Shown piece by piece: positions 11,039-21,169 of a DNA stretch of 64,000 nt. The position numbers and the translations under genes are program-made. The DNA is from Sphingomonas sp. LT1P40. GTDB taxonomy: Bacteria; Pseudomonadota; Alphaproteobacteria; Sphingomonadales; Sphingomonadaceae. The stretch covers positions 558,001 to 622,000 of the forward strand of contig NZ_JAXOJT010000001.1 of the NCBI RefSeq assembly GCF_036663835.1, in the 5' to 3' direction. The notes beneath the pieces were generated by a model. That model saw only the letters and a program-made list of their open reading frames with translations, was not told the origin of the DNA and made no database searches. Each line of letters starts with the position of its first letter. Positions within the stretch are counted from its first letter, which is position 1.

Positions 11039-13638
11039 CACTCGTCCAGCATTCCCTTGAGGCGATATAGTGCATCGAGTGCTTCACGTGGGGTCAGTGC
11101 GTCGATATCCAATAGCGTCAGTTCGGAACGCAGCGCGTCGACGGGCTCTTCTTCCCGCGCCGCCAACGCAGCGAACAGCGGCAAATCGTCCAGCCCCGCC
11201 GCAATGCCGCCGGTCTTTTCGCGTCCCGCTTCAAGCTTCGCCAGCACCGATTTGGCGCGTGCGATCGTGATCGGGGGCAGCCCGGCCAGCCGCGCTACCG
11301 CGAGGCCGTAGCTGCGATCGGCCGGACCCTCGCTGACTTCGTGGAGCAGGACCAGCTCACCTTTCCACTCCCGCGCTCGAACATGGTAGAGCGACAATGC
11401 CTCACACCGCTCCGCCAGCCGGGTCAACTCGTGATAATGGGTGGCGAACAGACAGCGGCAGCGATTATCCTCATGGATTGCCTCGACCACTGCCCAGGCG
11501 ATGGCGAGACCGTCATAGGTACTCGTCCCACGCCCAACCTCGTCGAGGATGACGAAGCTGCGCGGCGTCGCTTGCGCCAGGATCGCGGCGGTCTCGACCA
11601 TTTCGACCATGAAGGTCGAACGCCCGCGCGCCAGATTGTCCGATGCCCCGACCCGGCTGAACAGCCGATCGACCAGCCCTAGTTTGGCGCGGGTCGCGGG
11701 GACATAGGCACCCGCCTGCGCCAGCACCGCGATCAGCGCGTTCTGGCGCAGAAACGTCGATTTACCGCCCATATTGGGGCCGGTGACCAGCCATAGCCGG
11801 TTGCTCTCCGACAGCACGCAATCATTGGCGACGAAACGCTCGCCGCTTTTCGCCAGCGCCGCCTCGACCACGGGATGACGCCCGCCCTCGACCTCGAAAC
11901 AGGCATGATCCACCAGCATCGGCCGCGTCCAGCCACCATCCGCCGCGCGTTCCGCCAGACCCGTTGCGACATCCAGCCGCGCCAGCGCATCGGCCGTAGC
12001 GGCGATCGCCTCGCGCCGGTCCAGTGCGGCCTCGGTCAGATCCTCCAGATGTGCGGCTTCGGCGGCAAGGGCATGTGCACCAGCCTGCGTCACCTTGAGC
12101 GCGACATCGTGCAGTTCCGGCGCGTTGAAACGGACGACACCAGCGAGCGTCTGGCGGTGCGTAAACCCACTTTCCGGGCGCATTAGATCGTCGGCATGCT
12201 TCGCCGCAACCTCGATATGATAGCCGAGCACGCCATTATGCTTGATTCGGAGCGCCGACACGCCTGTGCGCCCGCGATAATCCGCCTCCAGTGCGGCGAT
12301 GGCGCGTCGCCCGCCGGCCCCGGCGTCGCGCAAATCGTCCAGCGCAGCGTCATAACCTTCCGCGACATACCCGCCTTTGTCCGCGTCGATCGGCGGGGTA
12401 GGGACCAGCGCGCGCTGGAGCAGATCGATCAGCGCACCATGCCCGCGAAGTTGCGGCGCGAGTTCGTCGAGCAGCGCCGGACGTGCGGGCAGTTTCCCCA
12501 GCTTCTCGCCCAGTCGCCATGCCCCGTCGAGCCCGTCGCGCAGCTGGCCTAGGTCGCGCGGGCTGCCGCGTCCGGCGGCGATCCGGCCCAGCGCGCGACC
12601 GATGTCGGGCAGCGCGCGAAGGGCGGTGCGGATGTCGTCGCGCAGCCCAGGTTCGTCATGGAAGCGCTGAACAAGGTCGAGCCGCGCCTCAATTGCCGCC
12701 CGGTCCATCAGCGGCGCGGCAAGATCGGCACCCAGCAATCGCGCGCCCGCCCCCGTCACGGTGCGATCCACCGCGTCGAGCAAACTGCCCTTGCGCGTTC
12801 CCGCCGTCGACAATGTCAGTTCCAAACTCTCGCGCGTCCCCGCGTCGATCGCCATCGCCGCATCGCTGCGGGTGACGCGCGGCGGGCGGAGGAAGGGGAG
12901 GGGGCCTTTGGCGGTGTGGTCCAGATAGGCAACGAGGCCGCCCGCCGCCGACAACGCCGCGCGACTGAACTGCCCAAAACCGTCGAGCGTGGCGACCGCG
13001 AACAGCGCCTTGAGCCGCGCTTTGCCGCCAGTGCTGTCGAACTCGCTGCGAGGGCGGTGCGTGGTCGCGAGTTCGGCATGCCCTCCACCGTCGACGGCGA
13101 CCGTTTCGGCCGGGTTGAGCCGAGCCAGTGCGGCACCTAGGCTGTCGGCTGCGCACTCCAGAATCTCGAACCGCCCGGTCGATATATCCGCCGCCGCGAT
13201 CGCTACCTCGCCGCCCGCCTCGCCGATCGCCGCGCACCAGTTGGCGGTGCGGCTGTCGAGCAGCGATTCCTCGGTCAGCGTGCCCGCCGTGACCACGCGG
13301 ATAACGGCGCGACCGACCAGCGCCTTTGATCCGCCGCGCTTCTTTGCTTGCTCCGGCGTTTCGATCTGGTCGGCGATGGCAACGCGATGCCCGGCCTTGA
13401 TGAGCCGTGCGAGATAGCCGTCCATCGAGTGCGCGGGCACGCCACACATCGGGATTTTCTCACCAGCATGTTCGCCCCGTGCCGTCAGCGCGATGTCGAG
13501 TGTGGCGCTCGCCGCCTTGGCATCGTCGAAGAACAGCTCGAAGAAATCGCCCATGCGATAGAAGAGCAGGCAATCCTGCGCTTCGGCCTTCAGCGCGAGA
13601 TATTGCGCCATCATCGGGGTGGGAGCGGCGTCGGCCAT
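11038..13638 (-). CDS. mutS: DNA mismatch repair protein MutS
   Basis: MutS recognises mismatches and recruits MutL. The 866-aa product has the mismatch-binding N-terminal domain (AQYLALKAEAQDCLLFYRMG, then the Phe-x-Glu in DFFELF), connector, lever and clamp domains. The C-terminal ABC-type ATPase has Walker A GPNMGGKSTFLRQ, the Walker B/signature region DEVGRGTSTYDG and FATHYHEL. ATG 13638 (MADAAPTPMMAQYL) is preferred to an upstream start that adds 41 unrelated residues. Downstream it is coupled to a 56-aa membrane ORF. It is divergent from maeB. Confidence 0.97.
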   Translation of the reverse strand: MADAAPTPMMAQYLALKAEAQDCLLFYRMGDFFELFFDDAKAASATLDIALTARGEHAGEKIPMCGVPAHSMDGYLARLIKAGHRVAIADQIETPEQAKKRGGSKALVGRAVIRVVTAGTLTEESLLDSRTANWCAAIGEAGGEVAIAAADISTGRFEILECAADSLGAALARLNPAETVAVDGGGHAELATTHRPRSEFDSTGGKARLKALFAVATLDGFGQFSRAALSAAGGLVAYLDHTAKGPLPFLRPPRVTRSDAAMAIDAGTRESLELTLSTAGTRKGSLLDAVDRTVTGAGARLLGADLAAPLMDRAAIEARLDLVQRFHDEPGLRDDIRTALRALPDIGRALGRIAAGRGSPRDLGQLRDGLDGAWRLGEKLGKLPARPALLDELAPQLRGHGALIDLLQRALVPTPPIDADKGGYVAEGYDAALDDLRDAGAGGRRAIAALEADYRGRTGVSALRIKHNGVLGYHIEVAAKHADDLMRPESGFTHRQTLAGVVRFNAPELHDVALKVTQAGAHALAAEAAHLEDLTEAALDRREAIAATADALARLDVATGLAERAADGGWTRPMLVDHACFEVEGGRHPVVEAALAKSGERFVANDCVLSESNRLWLVTGPNMGGKSTFLRQNALIAVLAQAGAYVPATRAKLGLVDRLFSRVGASDNLARGRSTFMVEMVETAAILAQATPRSFVILDEVGRGTSTYDGLAIAWAVVEAIHEDNRCRCLFATHYHELTRLAERCEALSLYHVRAREWKGELVLLHEVSEGPADRSYGLAVARLAGLPPITIARAKSVLAKLEAGREKTGGIAAGLDDLPLFAALAAREEEPVDALRSELTLLDIDALTPREALDALYRLKGMLDE

Positions 13639-13848
13639 TCGGGGCGGGTTAGCTGAGCCGCTCGCCGGGGACAATGCCACCGCGATGCAGTCCGGCGATT
13701 CGGCTGTGGATGCCGTTTGTGCGGATTGCCGCACAGATATCGACCGCCCGGCGGCAGTCATACGGTGCCACCAATCAATACCCAGCGAACGTGTCGCGTT
13801 GCAATTGGGACGTTGGGGCCCCTAAAGGAACCTGACCGGGAGAGAAGA

Positions 13849-16107
13849 ATGTCAGACGAACCCAATTTCCAGTTTTCCGAGCGTGAGGCGCTGCTGTTCC
13901 ACTCGGAGGGTCGTCCCGGCAAGATCGAGATCATCGCGTCGAAGCCGCTGACGACGCAGCGCGATCTGGCGCTGGCCTATTCCCCGGGCGTCGCGGTGCC
14001 GGTGCAGGCGATCGCCGACGATCCCGCCACCGCCTATGATTACACCGCCAAGGGTAATCTAGTGGCAGTCATTTCCAACGGCACGGCCATTCTGGGCATG
14101 GGCAACCTTGGCGCACTGGCGTCGAAGCCGGTGATGGAGGGCAAGGCGGTGCTGTTCAAGCGCTTCGCCGATGTCGATTCGATCGATATCGAGCTGAAGA
14201 CCGAGGACGTGAATCGCTTCATCGACGCGGTCGAACTGATGGAGCCGACCTTCGGCGGCATCAACCTTGAGGACATCAAGGCCCCCGAATGCTTCATCAT
14301 CGAGCAGACGCTGCGCGAGCGGATGAACATCCCCGTCTTTCACGACGACCAGCATGGCACGGCGATCATCACCGCGGCCGGGCTGATCAATGCGTGCCTG
14401 CTGACCGGGCGGCGGTTGGACGAGGTCAAGGTGGTGGTGAACGGTGCCGGTGCGGCCGCCATCGCCTGTACCGAACTCATCAAGGCAATGGGCGTGCGAC
14501 AGGACAATGTCCTGATGTGCGACCGCAAGGGTGTCATCACCCCCGACCGCGATGGCATCAACCAGTGGCAGTCGGCACATGCCGTCGCCACCGAGCGCAG
14601 CACGCTGACCGAGGCGCTGGTGGGTGCCGACGTGTTTCTGGGCCTGTCGGCGGCGGGCGCGCTGAAACCGGAGATGGTCAAAGACATGGCCCCTGCGCCA
14701 ATCATCTTCGCAATGGCCAATCCGGAGCCGGAAATCCGCCCGGAATTGGCGAAGAGCGTGCGTCCCGACGCGATCGTCGCCACCGGGCGCTCAGATTATC
14801 CCAATCAGGTCAACAACGTGCTCGGCTTCCCGTTCATCTTTCGCGGGGCGCTCGACGTGCGCGCGACGGGGATTAACGAAGAGATGAAGATCGCCGCCGC
14901 GCAGGCCATCGCCGAGCTGGCGCGCGAGCAGGTGCCAGAGGAAGTCGCACTGGCTTATGGCCGCGCGCACAGCTTCGGTCCCGATTACATCATCCCGGCA
15001 CCGTTCGACCCACGCCTGATGGAAGTCGTGTCAATGGCGGTGGCCAAGGCCGCAATGGATTCCGGCGTCGCGACCAAGCCGATCCTCGACATGGCGGGCT
15101 ATCGCCACAAATTGCGCGGTCGCCTGAACCCGACCACGTCGGTACTGACGCTCGCTTATGAAGGCGCGCGCGCGCATCCCAAGCGCGTGATCTTTGCCGA
15201 GGGCGAGGAAGAAGTCGTGCTGCGCGCCGCAATCGCATTCCGCGACGGCGGGTACGGCACGCCGGTGCTGGTCGGGCGCGACGATGTGCCCGAACGGCTG
15301 CGCGCGTTGGGTGTGAGCGATCCGGAGGCGTTTGAGCTGCACAACAGCCGCAATTCGCCGTTGGTCCCGGCGATGGTCGATTTCCTTTACGGCCGCCTTC
15401 AGCGCCGTGGTTACCTACGCCGCGATTGCGAGCGGATGGTCAATCAGGATCGCAACATCTTCGGTTCGCTGCTGCTCCAGCTGGGAGAGGGCGATGCGAT
15501 GATTACCGGCATCACTCGCACCTATGCCCAGAATATGCGCGAGATTCGGCGCGTCATTGATCCAGCTGCGGGCGGTACGCCGTTCGGCATCCACATCATG
15601 GTGGGGCAGAGCCACACGGTGTTCATCGCCGATACCACGGTGAACGAACGCCCGACCGCCGAGGAGCTGGCCGATTTCGCCGAGAAAACGTCACAGGTCG
15701 CGCGCCGCATGGGCCATGAACCGCGCGTCGCGTTTCTCAGCTACTCCACCTTCGGCAACCCGAAGGGCGAGTGGCTCGACAATATCCGCGGTGCCGTAAA
15801 GGTGCTGGATCAGCGCCAGGTCGGCTTTGAGTATGAAGGCGAGATGCCGCCGGACGTCGCGCTCAACCCGCGCCAGATGGCGAACTATCCGTTCGCACGC
15901 CTGTCCGGCCCGGCCAATGTGCTCATCATGCCGGGACTGCAATCGGCGCATATCTCCGCCAAGCTGCTCCGCGAACTGGGCGGTGACAGCGTGATCGGTC
16001 CGATGCTGATCGGGATGGAAAAACCGGTGCAGGTCGCGCCGATGACAAGCACGGCGAGTGAACTGGTTACGCTGGCGGTTCTGGCGGCGGGGGGGATTGC
16101 GCGGTAG
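13849..16107 (+). CDS. maeB: NADP-dependent malic enzyme, MaeB-type with phosphotransacetylase-like domain
   Basis: This 752-aa protein joins a malic enzyme (residues about 1-430: AYSPGVAVP, the [21 protein letters not shown] block, [20 protein letters not shown]) to a phosphate acetyltransferase-like C-terminal half (about 445-752: [39 protein letters not shown]). It oxidatively decarboxylates malate to pyruvate and makes NADPH. In MaeB enzymes the C-terminal domain is regulatory and catalytically inactive. ATG 13849 follows gggagagaag and begins the typical [15 protein letters not shown]; longer upstream starts are rejected. It converges on the lactonase-fold gene. Confidence 0.96.
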   Translation: MSDEPNFQFSEREALLFHSEGRPGKIEIIASKPLTTQRDLALAYSPGVAVPVQAIADDPATAYDYTAKGNLVAVISNGTAILGMGNLGALASKPVMEGKAVLFKRFADVDSIDIELKTEDVNRFIDAVELMEPTFGGINLEDIKAPECFIIEQTLRERMNIPVFHDDQHGTAIITAAGLINACLLTGRRLDEVKVVVNGAGAAAIACTELIKAMGVRQDNVLMCDRKGVITPDRDGINQWQSAHAVATERSTLTEALVGADVFLGLSAAGALKPEMVKDMAPAPIIFAMANPEPEIRPELAKSVRPDAIVATGRSDYPNQVNNVLGFPFIFRGALDVRATGINEEMKIAAAQAIAELAREQVPEEVALAYGRAHSFGPDYIIPAPFDPRLMEVVSMAVAKAAMDSGVATKPILDMAGYRHKLRGRLNPTTSVLTLAYEGARAHPKRVIFAEGEEEVVLRAAIAFRDGGYGTPVLVGRDDVPERLRALGVSDPEAFELHNSRNSPLVPAMVDFLYGRLQRRGYLRRDCERMVNQDRNIFGSLLLQLGEGDAMITGITRTYAQNMREIRRVIDPAAGGTPFGIHIMVGQSHTVFIADTTVNERPTAEELADFAEKTSQVARRMGHEPRVAFLSYSTFGNPKGEWLDNIRGAVKVLDQRQVGFEYEGEMPPDVALNPRQMANYPFARLSGPANVLIMPGLQSAHISAKLLRELGGDSVIGPMLIGMEKPVQVAPMTSTASELVTLAVLAAGGIAR

Positions 16108-16117
16108 GCGGGGGCGT

Positions 16118-17221
16118 TCACCTGGACAGGAACGCCACGCCCGGCACCGACGGCCCACGCTTTGCCGATCCAAGACGTCCGTCGGTACCCAACCGCAATA
16201 TCGCAACATTCCCTGACCGTTCGTTGGCGACCAGCATCTCACCGCGATCCTCCAGCAACAGGAACAGGCGGGGCCAGTGCCCGCCGCAAGCGACATGCTG
16301 GATGAGCTGAAGCGCGCCGGTTCTACCGATCGCAAAGACCGCGATGCTGTCGTGCCCGCGATTGGAGACATAGAGCCGCGTGCCCGCGCGATTGATGGCG
16401 ATGTGGGCAACATAGGACGATCCGTCGAAACCGGCGGGCAGGGTGGATAGCGATCCTTGCGCAGTGAATGTGCCGTCGCGATGTGCCGTCAGGATCGTCA
16501 CCGTGTTGGTCAGTTCGGCAACGAGATAAGCGACGGGCAGGCGCGGGTGGTCCGCCAGATGGCGTGGGCCGGAACCCGCCTGCGCGCGATAGGCGATCGA
16601 GGTTGCGCCGACAGACCCGGTGCGCGGATCGATCGCATGCGCGAAGATCGCGTCAGCGCCCAGATCGACTGCGTATAGCACCCGTCCGTTTGCCGCGAAG
16701 CCCACCCAATGGGCGTGCGGGGCAGCCTGTCGCTTGGCATTTGGGCCGCTACCCCTATGCTCGATGCGTTGCGCTTCGCCCGTTGGAAGGCCGGTCTTTG
16801 GATCGAGCCGCCACAGCGCGACGCTGCCGCTGGAGTAGTTGGCGACTGCCAGCGTTCTGGCATCTGGGCTTAGCGCGGCGTGGCATGGGTCCGCGCCCAG
16901 CGTCGAGAATACCCCCAACTGTCGCATGTCGCGGCCATAAATGCCGAGCGCGCCCTTTTGCTGCTCGTCGAGCAGATAGCGGACGCCAGAAGCGCTCGCC
17001 TGAACGCCGAAGGACACGTTTTTGATCGCGGCGAGAGGGGCGCTCGCAGTCCAGTCCTTCGGTCCCGACACCAGCGGCACAAGCCCGGGACCTCTTCGTC
17101 CAGCATAGGTGCCGGCAATCAGCTTGTTCGTCTTCCGCGCAAGAGCAGCACCGGGAGCAGCGGTCAGGCAGATTGCGGTACCGATGACGGTGCGGCGGGC
17201 GATGTTGGGGCTGGCTGGCAT
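16118..17221 (-). CDS. Exported lactonase-family (YbhE-type) seven-bladed propeller protein
   Basis: This 367-aa protein resembles the 6-phosphogluconolactonase YbhE/lactonase family beta-propeller: DARTLAVANYSSGSVALWRLD, PHAHWVGFAANGRVLYAVDLG, GTRLYVSNRGHDSIAVF, CGGHWPRLFLLL. Unlike cytosolic Pgl it has an N-terminal signal with twin Arg (IARRTVIGTAICLTAAPGAALA), suggesting Tat export. A role in the pentose-phosphate pathway is therefore doubtful; a periplasmic sugar-lactone or carbohydrate role is possible. It lies 45 bp downstream of the SDR gene on the same strand and may be the end of that transcript. Confidence 0.82.
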   Translation of the reverse strand: MPASPNIARRTVIGTAICLTAAPGAALARKTNKLIAGTYAGRRGPGLVPLVSGPKDWTASAPLAAIKNVSFGVQASASGVRYLLDEQQKGALGIYGRDMRQLGVFSTLGADPCHAALSPDARTLAVANYSSGSVALWRLDPKTGLPTGEAQRIEHRGSGPNAKRQAAPHAHWVGFAANGRVLYAVDLGADAIFAHAIDPRTGSVGATSIAYRAQAGSGPRHLADHPRLPVAYLVAELTNTVTILTAHRDGTFTAQGSLSTLPAGFDGSSYVAHIAINRAGTRLYVSNRGHDSIAVFAIGRTGALQLIQHVACGGHWPRLFLLLEDRGEMLVANERSGNVAILRLGTDGRLGSAKRGPSVPGVAFLSR

Positions 17222-17265
17222 GGTTCCTTCAAGCTTCGGTCGGCATTTGCGTCAATTCAATTCGA

Positions 17266-18054
17266 TCACGCGTCGATGCTCGTGCCCAACGACGCGTTGA
17301 CCAGCCCGCCGTCGACCACCAGCGTGTCGCCGACGACATAATCCGACGCGCGGCTGGCGAGGAAGATTGCAGCACCGGCCATATCTTCGTCATTGCCGAT
17401 GCGGCGCATCGGGATGCGTTTTGCGACCTCATCGCCATGGTCGCGGGCGGCCTTGTTCATTTCGCTGGCAAAGGCACCGGGGGCGAGGCTGTTGACGATG
17501 ATGCCGTCGGTGATGAGGCGCGCGGCCATGCGCTTGGTCAGGTAGATCAGTGCCGCCTTTGACGCGTGGTAGCTGTAGGTTTCCCACGGGTTGAGACGCA
17601 GGCCATCGATCGAGGTGATGTTGATGACTTTGGACGGTCGGTCGTGGCTGGCGTTGGTCTTGAGCAGGCCGTGCAGTGCCTGGGTCAGGAAAAAGGGCGA
17701 TTTGACGTTGAGGTCCATGACCTTGTCCCAGCCGCTTTCCGGAAACTCCTCGAACGCCACGCCCCAGGCGGCACCGGCATTGTTGACGAGGATGTCGAGA
17801 TGGTCCTCGCGGGCGGCGAGTTCGGCGGCGAGTGCTTTGCACCCGGCGACCGTGGCGACGTCCATCGGCAGCGGAATGCAGTTCGGGCCGAGTTCGGCGG
17901 CGGTTTCCTCGCACGCCGGGGCTTTCCGCGACGAAATATACACCTTTGCGCCCTGAGCGATGTAGCCGGCGGCAATCATCTTGCCGATGCCGCGGCTGCC
18001 ACCGGTGATGAGTGCGACCTTGCCGCTCAGGCTGAAGAAGTTGCTGGTGTCCAT
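17266..18054 (-). CDS. SDR-family NAD(P)-dependent oxidoreductase
   Basis: This 262-aa classical short-chain dehydrogenase has cofactor motif TGGSRGIG, NNAGAAWG, the catalytic Ser in NITSIDG and the YHASK active-site pair. ATG 18054 (MDTSNFFSLSGKVALITG) is clear. It begins 11 bp after the acyl-CoA dehydrogenase stop and forms an operon with it, which suggests a 3-hydroxyacyl-CoA or related beta-oxidation role. The actual substrate cannot be read from the sequence. Confidence 0.92.
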   Translation of the reverse strand: MDTSNFFSLSGKVALITGGSRGIGKMIAAGYIAQGAKVYISSRKAPACEETAAELGPNCIPLPMDVATVAGCKALAAELAAREDHLDILVNNAGAAWGVAFEEFPESGWDKVMDLNVKSPFFLTQALHGLLKTNASHDRPSKVINITSIDGLRLNPWETYSYHASKAALIYLTKRMAARLITDGIIVNSLAPGAFASEMNKAARDHGDEVAKRIPMRRIGNDEDMAGAAIFLASRASDYVVGDTLVVDGGLVNASLGTSIDA

Positions 18055-18065
18055 GTCTCTCTCCC

Positions 18066-19211
18066 TTAGCCGCCGCGCTTCAGCGTTTCTCTGGCGATGA
18101 TCAGCTGCTGAATCTGGCTGGTGCCTTCGTAGATGCGGAACAGGCGAACGTCGCGATACAGGCGTTCGATGCCGTAATCCTCGATATAGCCGGCGCCGCC
18201 AAAGATCTGGACGGCACGGTCGGCGACGCGGCCGACCATTTCGCTGGCGAACAGTTTGGCGGCGGCGGATTCGAGGACGACGTCTTTCCCAGCGTCTTTG
18301 GCCGTGGCGGTTTCGAGGACGAGCGCGCGGGCGGCGAGTGCCTCGGTTTTGCTGTCGGCGATCATGGCCTGGATCAGCTGGTGCTCGGCGATGGGTTTGC
18401 CGAACTGGTTGCGCTCGGTGGCATAGGCGACGCAATCGGCGATCAGGCGTTCGGCGACACCGACACACACCGCGCTGATGTGCAGGCGACCGCGATCCAG
18501 CACGCGCATCGCGATCTTGAACCCTTCGCCCTCCGCGCCCAGCCGGTTGGCGGCGGGAACGGGGACGTCGTCGAAGATCACATCGGCGACCTTCGCGCCG
18601 CGCTGCCCCATTTTCTTTTCCGGCTCGCCGATGGAAATACCGGGCAGGTCGCGGGGAACGAGGAAGGCGGAGACGCCGCGTGCGCCGGGGTCGTCGCCGG
18701 TGCGCGCCATGACGGTGAACAGCTGTGCCTTGTCGGCATTGGTGATATAGCGTTTGGTGCCGGAGAGGCGGTAGGTATCGCCATCCCTTACCGCCCGCGT
18801 CTTTACCGCCCCGCTGTCGCTGCCGACATCCGGTTCGGTGAGCGCGAAGCTGGTGACGATTTCACCGCTGGCGATGCGGGGCAACCATTCGGCCTTTTGC
18901 TCGGGCGTGCCGGCCATCACGAGGCCTTGGCTGCCGATGCCGACATTGGTGCCGAAGCTGGAGCGGAAGGCGGGGGTGGTGCGGCCCATTTCGATGGCAA
19001 CACGGCATTCCTCCGACATGGTCAGACCAAGGCCGCCATGCTCCTCGGCGATCGACAGGCCGTAAAGGCCCATCGCCTTCATCTCGGCAGTCAGATCGTC
19101 GGGGATGGCATCGGTCGCCTCGACTTCGCTCTCCAGCGGACGCAGGCGTTCGGCGACGAAGCGGCGTACCGTGTCGATCAAGGCGTCGAAGGTTTCGGCG
19201 TCTAGGCTCAT
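18066..19211 (-). CDS. Acyl-CoA dehydrogenase
   Basis: This 381-aa FAD-dependent acyl-CoA dehydrogenase introduces the alpha-beta double bond in acyl-CoA. Signature segments are FALTEPDVGSDSGAVKTRA, the KRYITNADKA loop, AYATERNQFGKPIAEHQLIQ, QIFGGAGYIEDYGIERLYRD and YEGTSQIQQLI. The catalytic Glu of this subgroup lies in the RIYEGTSQ segment. ATG 19211 (MSLDAETFDALID) starts the first helix; a longer upstream start is unsupported. It is the first gene of an operon with the downstream SDR. The divergent ScfR-like regulator further upstream is a plausible controller. Confidence 0.94.
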   Translation of the reverse strand: MSLDAETFDALIDTVRRFVAERLRPLESEVEATDAIPDDLTAEMKAMGLYGLSIAEEHGGLGLTMSEECRVAIEMGRTTPAFRSSFGTNVGIGSQGLVMAGTPEQKAEWLPRIASGEIVTSFALTEPDVGSDSGAVKTRAVRDGDTYRLSGTKRYITNADKAQLFTVMARTGDDPGARGVSAFLVPRDLPGISIGEPEKKMGQRGAKVADVIFDDVPVPAANRLGAEGEGFKIAMRVLDRGRLHISAVCVGVAERLIADCVAYATERNQFGKPIAEHQLIQAMIADSKTEALAARALVLETATAKDAGKDVVLESAAAKLFASEMVGRVADRAVQIFGGAGYIEDYGIERLYRDVRLFRIYEGTSQIQQLIIARETLKRGG

Positions 19212-19280
19212 ATGCGGCGATCCTGCTCCATACCCTTTATTCGAATCGTGGATAGCAGTGGGATAGCACGGACGCAAACG

Positions 19281-19304
19281 TCCGCCGGGGTTGCCCCCGG
19301 CGGA
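19281..19304. terminator. GC-rich stem-loop between two minus-strand genes
   Basis: TCCGCCGGGG (19281-19290) pairs perfectly with CCCCGGCGGA (19295-19304) around a TTGC loop. No strong T-tract follows on either strand, so it may be an attenuating or processing hairpin rather than a terminator. It lies between the 52-aa ORF and the acyl-CoA dehydrogenase. Confidence 0.4.
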
Positions 19305-19331
19305 TGTGGTTCCTCCCCAGGAAGTCGCTCG

Positions 19332-19490
19332 TCAGCCCAGACGGCCGAGGCGGTGATAGAGATTGGCGAACTGGACCGAGCGGGGATCGTCGGCGATTTT
19401 GCGGGTGTAGTCGGCGACGGCTTCCTTCAGCAGGGCGAAGTCGGCGGTCGAGAAAACCGGGCGGGCACGGGCGGGTTCTGGCGTCGTCAT
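19332..19490 (-). CDS. Small 52-aa conserved-type hypothetical protein
   Basis: This short gene encodes MTTPEPARARPVFSTADFAL followed by a charged helix ending RSVQFANLYHRLGRLG. It starts at ATG 19490 behind a good ribosome-binding site (caggag, 9 nt upstream). It is hydrophilic, with no signal or membrane segment. It is divergent from the ScfR-like regulator and co-directional with the acyl-CoA dehydrogenase operon 121 bp downstream. Function is unknown. Confidence 0.6.
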   Translation of the reverse strand: MTTPEPARARPVFSTADFALLKEAVADYTRKIADDPRSVQFANLYHRLGRLG

Positions 19491-19584
19491 GGTCACTCAC
19501 TCCTGTAAATTTCGATGAGTCTGTATGACTTCTGATTGTCGCTCTTGACACAATGAACGTGTTTCGAGCGAGGTCGCGCTGTGG

Positions 19585-19612
19585 TTGACAACTTCGCCGC
19601 CGCGGATATTTT
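19585..19612 (+). promoter_or_regulatory. Putative sigma-70 promoter of the ScfR-like gene
   Basis: TTGACA (19585-19590) is separated by 16 nt from TATTTT (19607-19612), 68 bp before the ATG at 19680. An unusually AT-rich stretch (TTGTAAATTATTAAC, about 19611-19625) follows and could be an autoregulatory site. Confidence 0.45.
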
Positions 19613-19679
19613 GTAAATTATTAACACGCCGCCCGATCCTTTGTGCGGCGAGCATAACAAGAGCGGGGCTTGTAGGAAA

Positions 19680-21062
19680 ATGGCGGAGCGCAAGCTGTTT
19701 GCAGGCCATGCGATACGGCGGTTGCGGCGCGGGCTGGGGCTGACGCAGGCGGCGATGGCGGAGATGCTGGCGATCTCCGCGAGCTATCTCAATCTGGTCG
19801 AGCGCAACCAGCGGCCTTTGTCCGCAACCCTATTGCTGGGATTGGCCGAGACGTTCGATTTCGACGCGCGGACATTGTCTGCGGGGGAGCCGGGTGGGGG
19901 CGAGGAGGCGATGCGGCGGCGGCTGGCCGACCCGCTGTTCGCCGATATCGAGATCGACCGCACCGAATTGCAGGAATGGATGGCGGGCGCGCCGGGCGGA
20001 GCGGAGGCGTTTGCGCGAATCTATGACCGGGGCGGACAAGGCGGCGCGGTGAGTGCTGGGGAGGGAGAGGACCCCGGCATGGCGGTACGGCGCGAAGTGG
20101 AGCGCTGGCGCAACCATTTCGCCGATCTGGATGCGGCGGCCGAGGCGCTGGCCGACGAACTGCGGATCGCTTTCAGCGACCTGTTCGGCGCGATGGCGGA
20201 TCGGTTGCGGGTAAAGCACCAGCTGTCGATCCGCATCCTGCCAATCGAAGTGCTGGCGGGGCTGCGCATCCGGCTGGACCTGCATGCGCGGCAGTTGCAG
20301 TTGAGCGAGGCGCTCGATCCGCCGAGCCGGGTGTTCGCGCTGGCGCGACAATTGGGGGCGGAGGCGCGGACCGAGATCGATGCGCTGGTGCGCGGGGCGG
20401 GCTTTGCCGATCGCGTGGCGGAGCGGCTGTATCGACGGCATCTCGCGGGCTATTTCGCGGCGGCGGTGATGATGCCCTATGCGCGGTTCCTGCGGGCGTG
20501 CGAGGCGACCGGCTATGATCTGGAGTTGCTGCGCCGCCGGTTTGGAGCGAGCGCGGAGCAGGTGGCGCACCGCCTGACGACGTTACAGCGGGTGGGTGCG
20601 CGGGGCCTGCCATTCTTCATGCTGCGCGTTGACCGGGCCGGGCAGGTGTCGAAGCGGTTTGCCGGGGCGAGCGGGTCGCCCTTGGTGGAATCGGCGGTGC
20701 CGTGTCCGTTGCTGGATGCCTATGCGGCGTTCGCGCGGCCGGACGAGCGGATCGTGCAATTGGTGGAACTAGAGGACGGGTCGCGCTGGTTCACCTCATC
20801 CCGCTGTGTCGCACCGCCCGGGGGCTGGGCCGGCGCAGTGCGGGCGCGGTTCGTGGTGACATTGGGGCTGGCGGCGCAGGCGGCGACCGGGCTGGCGGCG
20901 GCGCGGGGCCTCGATTTCGGTGGCGAGGCGGTGCCGGTGGGGCTGGGATGCCGCGCCTGCACGCGCGAATGCCCGCAACGCAGCGCCGCGCCGATCGGGC
21001 GGGCGATGCTGGTCAACGAGCGCGAGGCGGGAGTGTCGCCGTTCGGATTTGCAGCGGATTGA
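19680..21062 (+). CDS. ScfR/RamB-like short-chain fatty acyl transcriptional regulator
   Basis: This 460-aa regulator has an N-terminal XRE-type HTH (residues about 8-60: LRRGLGLTQAAMAEMLAIS, YLNLVERNQRPLS), a central IrrE/ImmA-like domain without an obvious HExxH (RHLAGYFAAAVMMPYARFL region) and a C-terminal DUF2083-type domain with the Cys cluster GCRACTRECPQR. Proteins of this layout (RamB, MccR, ScfR) sense short-chain acyl-CoA or related metabolites and control glyoxylate or methylcitrate genes. ATG 19680 starts MAERKLFAGHAIRRL; the upstream extension is rejected. Its target here is not established. Confidence 0.88.
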   Translation: MAERKLFAGHAIRRLRRGLGLTQAAMAEMLAISASYLNLVERNQRPLSATLLLGLAETFDFDARTLSAGEPGGGEEAMRRRLADPLFADIEIDRTELQEWMAGAPGGAEAFARIYDRGGQGGAVSAGEGEDPGMAVRREVERWRNHFADLDAAAEALADELRIAFSDLFGAMADRLRVKHQLSIRILPIEVLAGLRIRLDLHARQLQLSEALDPPSRVFALARQLGAEARTEIDALVRGAGFADRVAERLYRRHLAGYFAAAVMMPYARFLRACEATGYDLELLRRRFGASAEQVAHRLTTLQRVGARGLPFFMLRVDRAGQVSKRFAGASGSPLVESAVPCPLLDAYAAFARPDERIVQLVELEDGSRWFTSSRCVAPPGGWAGAVRARFVVTLGLAAQAATGLAAARGLDFGGEAVPVGLGCRACTRECPQRSAAPIGRAMLVNEREAGVSPFGFAAD

Positions 21063-21169
21063 GCCGCAATGGCGATCGTATCTGTTCATCCGCCATCGAG
21101 CGGCGTAGCCTGAATTATCGCCGTGACTTCACCAGCATCCGGCGGCTGAGAGACGATCGCGCTCCCGCT

